DNA of 35,170 nt from Balneolaceae bacterium (GTDB taxonomy: Bacteria; Bacteroidota; Rhodothermia; Balneolales; Balneolaceae). The translations under genes and the position numbers were made by a program. Positions 25,980 through 34,152 of this stretch are shown here, one piece after another. The notes under the pieces were generated by a model. It worked only from the letters and a program-made list of their open reading frames with translations, had not been told where the DNA came from and made no database searches. Each line of letters begins with the position of its first letter. Within the stretch, counting starts at the first letter, position 1. Location of the stretch: NCBI GenBank assembly GCA_007127745.1, contig SKYV01000255.1:1-35170 (forward strand). Direction: 5' to 3'.

Positions 25980-28451
25980 ATGGCAAGCGAAAAAATTATA
26001 CCGATTACAATAGAAAATGAAATGCAATCGTCGTACATCGACTATTCGATGTCCGTAATTGTATCAAGAGCTCTGCCGGACGTGCGTGACGGGTTGAAGC
26101 CCGTTCACAGGCGTGTTCTGTACGGAATGAGTGATCTGGGCATGCTTCATAACCGGAATTATAAAAAAAGTGCCCGTATTGTCGGAGAGGTTTTGGGTAA
26201 GTATCATCCCCATGGAGATTCTGCTGTTTATGATTCGATTGTTCGGATGGTACAGGATTTCTCGCTGCGTTATCCTCTTGTGGACGGACAGGGCAACTTC
26301 GGTTCCGTTGACGGAGATTCTGCAGCAGCTATGCGTTATACAGAAGCGCGGATGCAACGAATTGCCGAGGAGTTGCTTACAGACATCAACAAAGATACGG
26401 TAGATTATCAAACCAACTTTGATGATACGCTGACCGAACCAACGGTACTTCCAGCCATGCTTCCGAATTTGCTTTTAAACGGAGCCTCCGGAATTGCTGT
26501 AGGAATGGCCACAAACATGCCTCCGCACAATATCAATGAGGTGATTGACGGAACCATTGCGGTAATTGACAATCCTGACATTGAAGTCAGCCAATTGATG
26601 AAACACATCACAGCACCTGATTTTCCCACCGGTGGAATTATTTACGGGTACGAAGGCGTAAAAGATGCCTACGAAACCGGCCGTGGAAAAATCACGATGC
26701 GTGCAAGAGCCAACGTTGAAGAATTGCGCAACGCCCGGGAACAGATTGTTGTAACAGAAATACCTTATCAGGTTAACAAATCTACTCTTATAGAGAAAAT
26801 TGCCAATCTGGTTCAAAACGAAAAAATCACAGACATTGGTGAAATTCGTGATGAATCAGACCGCGACGGCATGCGTATTGTTATTGTACTGAAGCGAAAT
26901 GCCAATGCCGGTATTGTGTTGAATCAGCTTTACAAATACACGCAGATGCAGCAAACTTTTGGCGTGATTAATCTTGCGCTGGTTAAAGGCCGACCAAAGG
27001 TTATGCCGCTCAAAGAGCTGATTGGACGATTTATTGAACACAGGGTCGAAGTCATTATTCGAAGAACCATATATGATCTCGATCAGGCTGAGGCTCGTGC
27101 TCACATCCTGGAGGGATTAAAAATTGCCCTCGATAACCTGGATGAAATCATCAAAACCATTCGGGCATCCAAAAATCCGCATGAAGCCAACGATCAGCTT
27201 CGCAAAAAGTTTGCTCTTACCGACATTCAGGCAAAAGCCATTCTCGACATGCGGCTTCAGAAACTGACCGGCCTCGAACGTGACAAGGTGGATCAGGAGT
27301 ATCGTGATATTGTGGAAAAAATTGCTGAATACAGGGAAACTCTTTCAAACCGGGATAAACAAAACGCCATTATCAAAGAGGAACTTTCGGAGCTGAAAGG
27401 GCGATATGGTGATGAACGCAGAACTCAAATAGTTTACTCGGCGGATGATTTCAGCATTGAAGATATGATTGCTGACGAAGATGTGGTAGTAACCATTTCT
27501 AATAAAGGGTTCATTAAACGAATGCCTTTAAGCGGATACCGGCGCCAGCGCAGAGGCGGCAAGGGTATGAAGGGCACCACCACCAAAGATGATGAATATG
27601 TAGAACATCTGTTTGTGGCTACCAATCACAATTACATTTTATTCTTTACGGAAAATGGAAATTGTTATTGGCTGAAGGTTTACGAAATTCCTGAAGGATC
27701 AAGACTTTCCCGTGGGCGTGCAATCGTAAACCTGATTGACATTCAGAAAGACGACAGCATTAAAACCTTTGTACCTGTAAAAACCCTGGATGATGAAGAG
27801 TATATCCAAAATCATTCCATTATCATGTCAACCAAACAGGGGCAGGTTAAGAAAACCTCCCTTGAGGCGTACAGCCGTCCGCGGCGTGATGGAATTATTG
27901 CCATCAACATCCGTGAAGGCGACAGTTTGCTGGGTGCAGCACTGACCGATGGCGAAAGCAACATTATCCTCGCCAATAAGAAAGGGCGTGCCATTCGCTT
28001 CCACGAAAGTGACGTACGCGAAATGGGCCGAAATACATCCGGTGTGCGAGGTATGACACTCGGAAAAGATGATGAACTTGTTGATATGGTTGTTATCAAA
28101 AACACACACGAAGCAACCGTGCTTGCCATCTCAGAAAACGGATACGGCAAGCGATCTTTCGTGGATGATTACCGCGAACAGAGCCGTGGCGGGAAAGGAG
28201 TGATCACACTGAAGGTGACTCCAAAGACCGGAAATTTAATTGCTCTGAAGGAGGTGTCTGATAAAGACGACCTGATGGTGATTACCGAGCGCGGCAAAGT
28301 AATCCGAATGCAGTGTAAGGCCATCCGAACCATGGGGCGAAATACCCAGGGGGTTCGCATCATGAGACTCGACGATGACGGTAAAATTGCTGCCATCACC
28401 CGGGTGGTAAATGAAGATGAAGACGAAAGTGAAGTGCCGGTCGTCAAGTAA
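25980..28451 (+). CDS. gyrA: DNA gyrase subunit A
   Basis: 823 residues. The breakage-reunion domain contains [19 protein letters not shown] and the quinolone-determining stretch [16 protein letters not shown]. Ser81 and Asp85 are the sensitive-type residues, matching E. coli 83 and 87. The catalytic Tyr120 is in [11 protein letters not shown]. The C-terminal wrapping domain carries the GyrA box QRRGGKG at 523-529, which separates it from ParC, and an acidic tail ([10 protein letters not shown]). It introduces negative supercoils with GyrB. No purine-rich ribosome-binding site is visible before the ATG. Confidence 0.98.
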   Translation: MASEKIIPITIENEMQSSYIDYSMSVIVSRALPDVRDGLKPVHRRVLYGMSDLGMLHNRNYKKSARIVGEVLGKYHPHGDSAVYDSIVRMVQDFSLRYPLVDGQGNFGSVDGDSAAAMRYTEARMQRIAEELLTDINKDTVDYQTNFDDTLTEPTVLPAMLPNLLLNGASGIAVGMATNMPPHNINEVIDGTIAVIDNPDIEVSQLMKHITAPDFPTGGIIYGYEGVKDAYETGRGKITMRARANVEELRNAREQIVVTEIPYQVNKSTLIEKIANLVQNEKITDIGEIRDESDRDGMRIVIVLKRNANAGIVLNQLYKYTQMQQTFGVINLALVKGRPKVMPLKELIGRFIEHRVEVIIRRTIYDLDQAEARAHILEGLKIALDNLDEIIKTIRASKNPHEANDQLRKKFALTDIQAKAILDMRLQKLTGLERDKVDQEYRDIVEKIAEYRETLSNRDKQNAIIKEELSELKGRYGDERRTQIVYSADDFSIEDMIADEDVVVTISNKGFIKRMPLSGYRRQRRGGKGMKGTTTKDDEYVEHLFVATNHNYILFFTENGNCYWLKVYEIPEGSRLSRGRAIVNLIDIQKDDSIKTFVPVKTLDDEEYIQNHSIIMSTKQGQVKKTSLEAYSRPRRDGIIAINIREGDSLLGAALTDGESNIILANKKGRAIRFHESDVREMGRNTSGVRGMTLGKDDELVDMVVIKNTHEATVLAISENGYGKRSFVDDYREQSRGGKGVITLKVTPKTGNLIALKEVSDKDDLMVITERGKVIRMQCKAIRTMGRNTQGVRIMRLDDDGKIAAITRVVNEDEDESEVPVVK

Positions 28452-28471
28452 TCTTTTAAAAATGACAAAAC

Positions 28472-28504
28472 AAAAAAGGCTCCGGATTGTATGGAGCCTT
28501 TTTT
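28472..28504. terminator. Bidirectional intrinsic terminator between gyrA and the WYL regulator
   Basis: AAAAAAGGCTCC (28472-28483) pairs perfectly with GGAGCCTTTTTT (28493-28504) around a nine-base loop. The T-run serves gyrA on the plus strand, and the A-run becomes a T-run on the minus strand for the WYL gene ending at 28525. It lies 20 bases from each stop. Confidence 0.9.
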
Positions 28505-28524
28505 GTTTCCAGTGCAATTTTAGA

Positions 28525-29478
28525 TCAACAATTTTCGAGCATTTTATTCAGAACATTTCTTCGTTTCTCTTTGAGGCTATCCGGAGAAATTATTTCAACT
28601 TTTTCACCGAACTGGAGCAGCCACTCATTCAAATAGCCGAGATTATCGAAAAAGAAGCTCACCTTAATTTTTTTTGATGATGATTCTTTTTTCTTAAATA
28701 TTTTTGTCGGGAGGCTTGCTCTGAACGCGCGATCGACGCCTTTATCAACCAACACCTCTACCAATTGCCCGGACTCGTTAGAGCCAAAAATAAGAGCCTC
28801 TGTGTCGATTTCTGAATTTTCTGTAAATTTTTCTTCCCTGATTTTCACATTACTCATCCGGTCGAGTACAAAATTCCGAATGGCCTGCCGTTTATGTGAA
28901 AAACCGATCACATTCCAGTGGTCGCGATAAAATACGAGCAGGTATGGATCTACTTTTCGGTTTGAAACCGTTTCATCACTTTTACTCCGGTACGAAAATG
29001 TCATCATCTTTTTTTGTGAGATGGCACTACTTACCAAATACCAGTTTCCGCCCTCCTTTTTTTCGTAGCCGAAATGAAGAAATGGATCCACCACTGTTCT
29101 GTCATCCAGCGAATTCATAAACTGCTTCAGTTCATCCGGCAACACATTTTTGATTTTCACCTCCACTCCCCTCGCATCATCCACCAGCATTTTATCCACC
29201 TGGGATTTCACAAAATTCAGGCCCACCATAATGGTTGCCAGCTCCCTGGAGGTAAACATCAGCGGCGGAATTTTATAACCGTCCATAACACCGTATCCGC
29301 TGTATTTATCCCAGGTAACAGGTACATTTATTTCCGATAAAACATTGAAATCTCTGAAGATAGTTCTCCTGCTCACTCCAAAAGTGTCGGCGAGTTCATT
29401 CACGGTCAATTTCTTTTTGGAATCCTGCAGCATCAGGATCAATTTCATTCGTCGTTCAGAGCTTTTTAATCGGGACAT
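28525..29478 (-). CDS. HTH/WYL-domain transcriptional regulator (YafY-like)
   Basis: 317 residues. An N-terminal winged helix (KLTVNELADTFGVSRRTIFR, then DFNVLSEINVPVTWDKYSGY) is followed by DGYKIPPLMFTSRELATIMV. The WYL ligand-sensing region comes next, with KMMTFSYRSKSDETVSNRKV and DPYLLVFYRDHWNVIGFSHK. The canonical WYL triplet is altered. A C-terminal WCX-like part has RASLPTKIFKKKE and YLNEWLLQFGEKVEIISP. Such proteins sense nucleic acids or small ligands and regulate DNA metabolism or defence genes. Targets are unknown, and no defence genes lie nearby. GGTACT direct repeats upstream (29508-29513, 29522-29527) could be an operator. Confidence 0.92.
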   Translation of the reverse strand: MSRLKSSERRMKLILMLQDSKKKLTVNELADTFGVSRRTIFRDFNVLSEINVPVTWDKYSGYGVMDGYKIPPLMFTSRELATIMVGLNFVKSQVDKMLVDDARGVEVKIKNVLPDELKQFMNSLDDRTVVDPFLHFGYEKKEGGNWYLVSSAISQKKMMTFSYRSKSDETVSNRKVDPYLLVFYRDHWNVIGFSHKRQAIRNFVLDRMSNVKIREEKFTENSEIDTEALIFGSNESGQLVEVLVDKGVDRAFRASLPTKIFKKKESSSKKIKVSFFFDNLGYLNEWLLQFGEKVEIISPDSLKEKRRNVLNKMLENC

Positions 29479-30086
29479 AACGTTATTTTCTTCCTCTTTT
29501 TGATGAAGGTACTAAAATCCCGGTACTGTTTTGATGTAAAATCAGAGGAGTCTAAACAGGCGTCTCATAAATCTGCAAGCCCAGGATTATTATATTGCCA
29601 ATCCTGCGGGGTTTTCAGCTTGTAGTTTTCTCAACTTTATTATTCCACCAAGCTCATTTTTGAGACAACACAGCCCACAGGAAATTTTCACTTCGCGTAC
29701 AAAAAATGAGTACTACATGAGGATTGCTAACGCCTGACTTCCGTATCTCGAACACATTTGAGAGAAAGAAAACGGGAATCAGGACAAATCCAGCTTCGTC
29801 AGGAGCAGTCAAAATAATAACCCCGGACAAGAGAGGCATGAAAAACACATTTAGGATTTTATCCAAATACAGCCGGGGGTAGCGAATCTCCCCAAAAAAT
29901 ATCCCGGGGCCGAGGTTTTTAAAAAAACAAACAGCATCGAAGGGATTGGGTATCTGTTTCTGAATGCATCAATCATATTACTATTACCCTTCAAAATTAT
30001 AGTCCTGCGATTTTGGGTTATGAAAAGCACAAAACAAGAAAAAATTCAGCAGTTAAGAAAGCCGCCGAATAATCCACGGATGAGGA
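29479..30086. other. Gene-free region between WYL regulator and rsmG
   Basis: About 608 bases with no convincing gene. A 70-residue reverse frame (29654-29866) has low-quality composition and no start context. Visible structure: GGTACT twice, 14 bases apart, near the WYL start. A nested inverted repeat follows, AGGATT (29583-29588) / AATCCT (29600-29605) inside CAAGC (29576-29580) / GCTTG (29618-29622). TTATCCAAA (29859-29867) matches the DnaA box consensus at eight of nine positions. It is next to the parS-bearing rsmG, so an origin role was considered but is not supported by a DnaA-box cluster. Confidence 0.6.
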
Positions 30087-30740
30087 TCAATTTTTTCTCT
30101 CTACCAACACCAAGCTCTTGCCCTCGTAGAATGGTTCATCACCACCAAAATCAAATTCACAGATTTTGCAGTTCAGCTTTATCCGGGAATTTTTCACCTC
30201 CTCCTCCGCATCCTCCGAGCCCTTCCACATCAGAATAGTTTGCCATGGTTTTTTGCCCAGGAGTCTTAATAAATCGGGAATTTTAAAGGCGTGTTTTGTC
30301 ATGATTCCCGCTCCCTTTTTCAGCTCAACAAGAGAAATACTTTTGGTAACCGTACGCACATTTTCAAGGCCCAGTGAACTGACAATATCCCCTACGGCTC
30401 TCATTTTTTTTCTCACATTGTCGTTCAGAAAAAGAAATTTTCCCGGTTCACAAATGGCAATCGGGATTCCAGGAAGGCCACCACCTGTACCTGAATCAAG
30501 CCATTCCTGGTGCTCATCAAGCAGGCCTAGCGTGATCGGCAGTAAAGAATGGACCACATGTTCTTGCACTGTTTCACGTGAAACATTACGGCTCACCAGG
30601 TTGATTTTCTCATTCCATTCCAGCAAAAAATCAATATACCTCTCAAGATCTACCCGATTTTTCCTGTAAATTTCTCTCGTTTGATCCAAAACCTCACTAT
30701 TGACAGAAATTTTTGAAATATTTTGTTTCACGTGAAACAC
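30087..30740 (-). CDS. rsmG: 16S rRNA m7G527 methyltransferase
   Basis: 217 residues. The SAM-binding motif LDSGTGGGLPGIPIAI, the N-terminal LLEWNEKINLVSRNVSRETV and VVHSLLPITLGLL are typical of RsmG. It methylates N7 of G527 in 16S rRNA. The only plausible start is GTG at 30740-30738, right after the mnmG TAG stop, giving residues fMet-Phe-His-Val-Lys-Gln. No ATG is available until far inside the SAM domain. The start overlaps a perfect parS site, and a second parS encodes the VSRET segment, so both protein segments are constrained by DNA-binding sites. Confidence 0.96.
   Translation of the reverse strand: MFHVKQNISKISVNSEVLDQTREIYRKNRVDLERYIDFLLEWNEKINLVSRNVSRETVQEHVVHSLLPITLGLLDEHQEWLDSGTGGGLPGIPIAICEPGKFLFLNDNVRKKMRAVGDIVSSLGLENVRTVTKSISLVELKKGAGIMTKHAFKIPDLLRLLGKKPWQTILMWKGSEDAEEEVKNSRIKLNCKICEFDFGGDEPFYEGKSLVLVERKN
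30570..30585. promoter_or_regulatory. parS: parS centromere site, ParB-binding, inside rsmG
   Basis: TGTTTCACGTGAAACA is the perfect 16-bp palindromic parS consensus used by chromosomal ParB in most bacteria. It lies within rsmG, where it encodes part of NVSRETVQ. Its centre is 154 bp from the other parS. Such sites cluster near the replication origin and nucleate ParB spreading for chromosome segregation. parA and parB are not in this window. Confidence 0.92.
30724..30739. promoter_or_regulatory. parS: parS centromere site at the mnmG-rsmG junction
   Basis: A second perfect TGTTTCACGTGAAACA. It begins one base inside the GTG start of rsmG and encodes its first residues (Phe-His-Val-Lys-Gln), directly after the mnmG stop. 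The match is exact, which by chance is very unlikely twice in 170 bases. Confidence 0.94.
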
Positions 30741-32630
30741 CTACCCTTTTAAATAAACCATGAGTACCGCCACATCACTTGCCGAAACACCACTGATTCT
30801 TGATGCCTGACCGATGGTTTCAGGTTTAATTTTTTCAAGTTTGCTCTTCCCTTCCGAGGAAAGGCTTTGGATCTTGTTGTAATCAATCTTCTCTGGAATA
30901 GCCGTGTTTTCTTTTTGATTTAACTCCTCAACCATTTCAAATTCACGCTTGATATAGCCATCATATTTAATCTGAATTTCTACCTGCTCAATAACATACC
31001 GGTTTTTCGTGATTTGATTGACTTTATTCGCCAATTCTACATCGGCATCGAGCAGGTTTTGTAAGTGGAGTTGTGGCCGGGGAATCAAGGATTTTGCTTT
31101 AACAGGTTGAGAAAGCTTTGTTGTTCCCTTGGCCTCAAGCATTGGATCCATTTTTTCTGGCCTGACTGTATAATCGCTTATCAGATCAAATAAACCATCC
31201 ACTTCTTCCTTCTTTTGAGTAAACCTAATGTACCTTTCATCATCCACCAGGCCGATTCTCCTGCCAAGATTTGTAAGGCGCAGATCTGCATTATCCTGCC
31301 GCAATAAAATGCGATGTTCTGCTCTTGAGGTAAACATTCTGTACGGCTCTTCGGTACCTTTATTGATAAGATCATCAATCAATACTCCAATGTACGCTTC
31401 TGATCTTTTCAGTACAAAGGGCTCCTTCTCCTGAACATACAGCGCTGAATTAATGCCAGCCATAAGACCCTGGCAGGCGGCTTCCTCATATCCTGTTGTA
31501 CCGTTAATCTGACCTGCAAAAAAGAGGCCATTGACCAACTTTGTCTCAAGGCTTCTTTTAATTTGATAAGGCGGAAAATAATCGTATTCGATAGCATATC
31601 CCGGACGAATCATCACCGCTTTTTCGAACCCTGGAATAGTTCTGAGCGCATGATACTGAACATCTTCGGGAAGTGAAGTAGAGAAGCCGTTCAAATACAT
31701 TTCGTAGGTATTCCACCCTTCCGGCTCAAGAAATAACTGGTGGCGTTCTTTATCTGCAAATCGATTGATTTTATCCTCAATACTTGGACAGTACCTTGGC
31801 CCTATCGATTTAATTCTCCCGTTGAACATCGGGCTTTTGTCAAATCCGGTTTTTAATGTCTCGTGAACTTCCTGGTTGGTGTATCCAATCCAGCACGTCA
31901 GTTGCTCTTCCAGTGAAGGAAGCTCACCCGTCAGAAAAGAAAATGGCCCGGGTTCTTCATCTCCATACTGAATTTCAAGTTTGTTAAGATCAATAGAGCG
32001 CCCATCCAATCTTGGAGGTGTACCGGTTTTTAATCTTCCTATTTCAAAACCGAGTTTTTCGAGAGAAGCAGAAATGCCCACAGATGCCCTTTCTCCTGAA
32101 CGGCCGCCCCCATATTGGCTCTCCCCGATGTGGATGACACCATTTAAGAACGTACCACTGGTTAAAATTACAGAAGATGCATGAAATGACTGCCCGGTTT
32201 GAGTAATCACTCCATTCACAATCTTACCATCATTATCTGTAATAATATCAACAACATTGTCTTGACGAAAATGCAGATTTGGTATCTTTTCAAGCTGCTC
32301 TCTCATCATTTGAGAATACAACATGCGATCACTTTGACAGCGCGGGCTCCACATGGCCGGTCCTTTGCTGCGATTCAGCATTCTGAATTGAACACCGCTT
32401 TTATCACTCACAATTCCACTTATACCACCCAGTGCATCTATCTCTCTCACAAGTTGTCCTTTTGCAACGCCTCCGATTGCAGGATTACAGGACATTTTGG
32501 CGATGGCATCCAGATTCATTGTAATCAGCAGGGTTTTTGCACCCATCTTTGCAGCAGCTCCCGCTGCCTCACTTCCGGCATGCCCTGCACCGACCACAAT
32601 TACATCGTATGTTGGATAGATATTACCCAT
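30741..32630 (-). CDS. mnmG: tRNA U34 carboxymethylaminomethyl synthesis enzyme, FAD-dependent
   Basis: 629 residues, standard length. The FAD dinucleotide motif is [19 protein letters not shown] near the start. [32 protein letters not shown] and [14 protein letters not shown] follow. [20 protein letters not shown] is the second conserved block, and the C-terminal helical region has [15 protein letters not shown]. With MnmE it modifies the wobble uridine of several tRNAs. It is upstream of rsmG in the classic gidA-gidB pair, with adjacent stop and start. No Shine-Dalgarno is visible, and an ATTATA at 32645-32650 (TATAAT on the reverse strand) is a weak promoter candidate. Confidence 0.98.
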   Translation of the reverse strand: MGNIYPTYDVIVVGAGHAGSEAAGAAAKMGAKTLLITMNLDAIAKMSCNPAIGGVAKGQLVREIDALGGISGIVSDKSGVQFRMLNRSKGPAMWSPRCQSDRMLYSQMMREQLEKIPNLHFRQDNVVDIITDNDGKIVNGVITQTGQSFHASSVILTSGTFLNGVIHIGESQYGGGRSGERASVGISASLEKLGFEIGRLKTGTPPRLDGRSIDLNKLEIQYGDEEPGPFSFLTGELPSLEEQLTCWIGYTNQEVHETLKTGFDKSPMFNGRIKSIGPRYCPSIEDKINRFADKERHQLFLEPEGWNTYEMYLNGFSTSLPEDVQYHALRTIPGFEKAVMIRPGYAIEYDYFPPYQIKRSLETKLVNGLFFAGQINGTTGYEEAACQGLMAGINSALYVQEKEPFVLKRSEAYIGVLIDDLINKGTEEPYRMFTSRAEHRILLRQDNADLRLTNLGRRIGLVDDERYIRFTQKKEEVDGLFDLISDYTVRPEKMDPMLEAKGTTKLSQPVKAKSLIPRPQLHLQNLLDADVELANKVNQITKNRYVIEQVEIQIKYDGYIKREFEMVEELNQKENTAIPEKIDYNKIQSLSSEGKSKLEKIKPETIGQASRISGVSASDVAVLMVYLKG

Positions 32631-32793
32631 TACTGACTGTTTTTATTATACTTGATGTATTTCAATTATTTTAAACATTTGCACACAAAATATTGTTTTC
32701 TTTTCAATATTTAAACGTTGCGTTAATAGAATAACAGAATCTCCAAAAACGTACCATCAGGCAGATTCTTGCATCCAAACATTCCTATATACT

Positions 32794-34119
32794 ATGTGGT
32801 TCAATAAAAAGGAAAATAAATCAACAGACAGATATTTTACGGAAGAGTGGGCTCGTAAATGGAAACAATCCATCAACAATAGTGCCGATTACAAACGGAA
32901 AGGAAAAAGCTGGAATGCACCATTGATCCTTAAATTTAATCCGGTTCCTGAACATCTTCAAAAAGAAGAAGCCATTGGATTTTTTCTGAGCCTGAAATAT
33001 GGTGAATGCACCGAATTACGATTTGCCCGGATTTCCGATACTGATATCAGTGATGTTATTCTGACGGCTGATGAAGAAACCTGGATACGGTTGATTGAGG
33101 AAAAAAAAGACCCAACTTCGGCCATCATGAAAGGGAGGCTGAAACTGGAAAAAGGAAGTCTTTTACTTTTGTCGACCCAGAAAAAAGCAGCAACATCTCT
33201 TCTTGAAACCGCACCGGTGTACAAAAAATCGAAACAGAAAAGAGAATTTGTAGAACGGATAAAAAAAAGAAAAGCAGAAGATTCTACTCACAATCAATTC
33301 AAAACTGCCAAAAATGGGCTGGATCTCGACAGCTACCCCATGCAGTTATTTCAGAAGGCGAAAAAGTTCGGCATATGGAATCCTGCTGATATTGATTTTA
33401 CATCAGACAGAGAACAGTGGCGCAAATTCGCAGATGATGAGAAAGAAATCATTATTCACCTATCCTCTCTTTTTATTGCCGGCGAAGAAGCGGTAACCTT
33501 AGATCTTCTCCCCCTCATCCAAACTATTGCCCGTGAAGGAAGAGTTGAGGAGGAAATTTTTCTGACCTCTTTTTTATGGGAGGAAGCCAAGCATACCGAG
33601 TTTTTCTCACTATTTGTGCGCGATGTAATCGGTTATCAGCCCAATTTTGAATCGTATCACGCCCCTTTTTATAAAAAACTATTTTACGACCAGCTACCTG
33701 CCGACCTTACACAATTGAATACTGACAGTTCTCCCCTGGCCCAGATAAAAGCTTCAGGAACCTATAATATGATTGTGGAAGGCACCCTTGCCGAAACCGG
33801 TTATGCCGCCTTTTCAAAAATGCTGAACGAAAACAATCTGCTTCCCGGTTTACAGGAAGGAATCCAAAAACTGAAACAGGATGAATCCCGTCATATCGCT
33901 TACGGACTTTATCTGATCAACCGGCTGCTTCAGGACAATCCCGACCTGAAGCTTCCGTTTGAAAATCATCTTGAGGAGCTTCTTGATGACGCTACAAACA
34001 TCATTCATGAAATTTTCGAACCTTATGAGGTAGTACCCTTTGGTCTGGAAAAAGAGTGGTTTTTAAATTATGCGATTAAACAATTTCAGCTCAGAACGAA
34101 TAAATTGGGGATTTTTTAG
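32794..34119 (+). CDS. Fusion of SCP2 lipid-binding domain with R2-like ligand-binding oxidase (R2lox)
   Basis: 441 residues in two domains. Residues about 20-140 are SCP2-like: ADYKRKGKSWNAPLILKF, YGECTELRFARISD, SDVILTADEETWIRLI and KKDPTSAIMKGRLKLEKG match the SCP2 pattern W..AI, VI.G....W..., DP..AIM.G.L.L. A lysine-rich linker follows (141-178). Residues about 183-441 are R2lox. They show metal ligands Glu231, Glu264, His267, Glu329, Glu364 and His367, with Val234 and Tyr324 placed like the Val/Tyr ether pair of known R2lox proteins. The spacing 231 to 264 equals that of the mycobacterial enzyme, and later ligands are one residue shorter. R2lox binds a Mn/Fe pair and a fatty acid. Automatic annotation may call it ribonucleotide reductase beta chain, which is unlikely. 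No Shine-Dalgarno precedes the ATG. Confidence 0.88.
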   Translation: MWFNKKENKSTDRYFTEEWARKWKQSINNSADYKRKGKSWNAPLILKFNPVPEHLQKEEAIGFFLSLKYGECTELRFARISDTDISDVILTADEETWIRLIEEKKDPTSAIMKGRLKLEKGSLLLLSTQKKAATSLLETAPVYKKSKQKREFVERIKKRKAEDSTHNQFKTAKNGLDLDSYPMQLFQKAKKFGIWNPADIDFTSDREQWRKFADDEKEIIIHLSSLFIAGEEAVTLDLLPLIQTIAREGRVEEEIFLTSFLWEEAKHTEFFSLFVRDVIGYQPNFESYHAPFYKKLFYDQLPADLTQLNTDSSPLAQIKASGTYNMIVEGTLAETGYAAFSKMLNENNLLPGLQEGIQKLKQDESRHIAYGLYLINRLLQDNPDLKLPFENHLEELLDDATNIIHEIFEPYEVVPFGLEKEWFLNYAIKQFQLRTNKLGIF

Positions 34120-34152
34120 TACAAAGTTTTAATTTGAATGAAAAAATAACAA

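Noticed and set aside
29192-29200. TTATCCACC in the WYL gene as a DnaA box marking the origin
   Set aside because: It is a single near-match inside a coding region; no cluster of DnaA boxes is present here or in the adjacent gap.
29654-29866. 70-residue reverse frame
   Set aside because: No ribosome-binding site, no recognisable motif, and isolated in a gene-free stretch; composition does not look selected.
32794-34119. Annotation as class I ribonucleotide reductase beta subunit
   Set aside because: No alpha-subunit gene is nearby, the ligand spacing and Val/Tyr pair fit R2lox, and an SCP2 domain is fused at the N-terminus.
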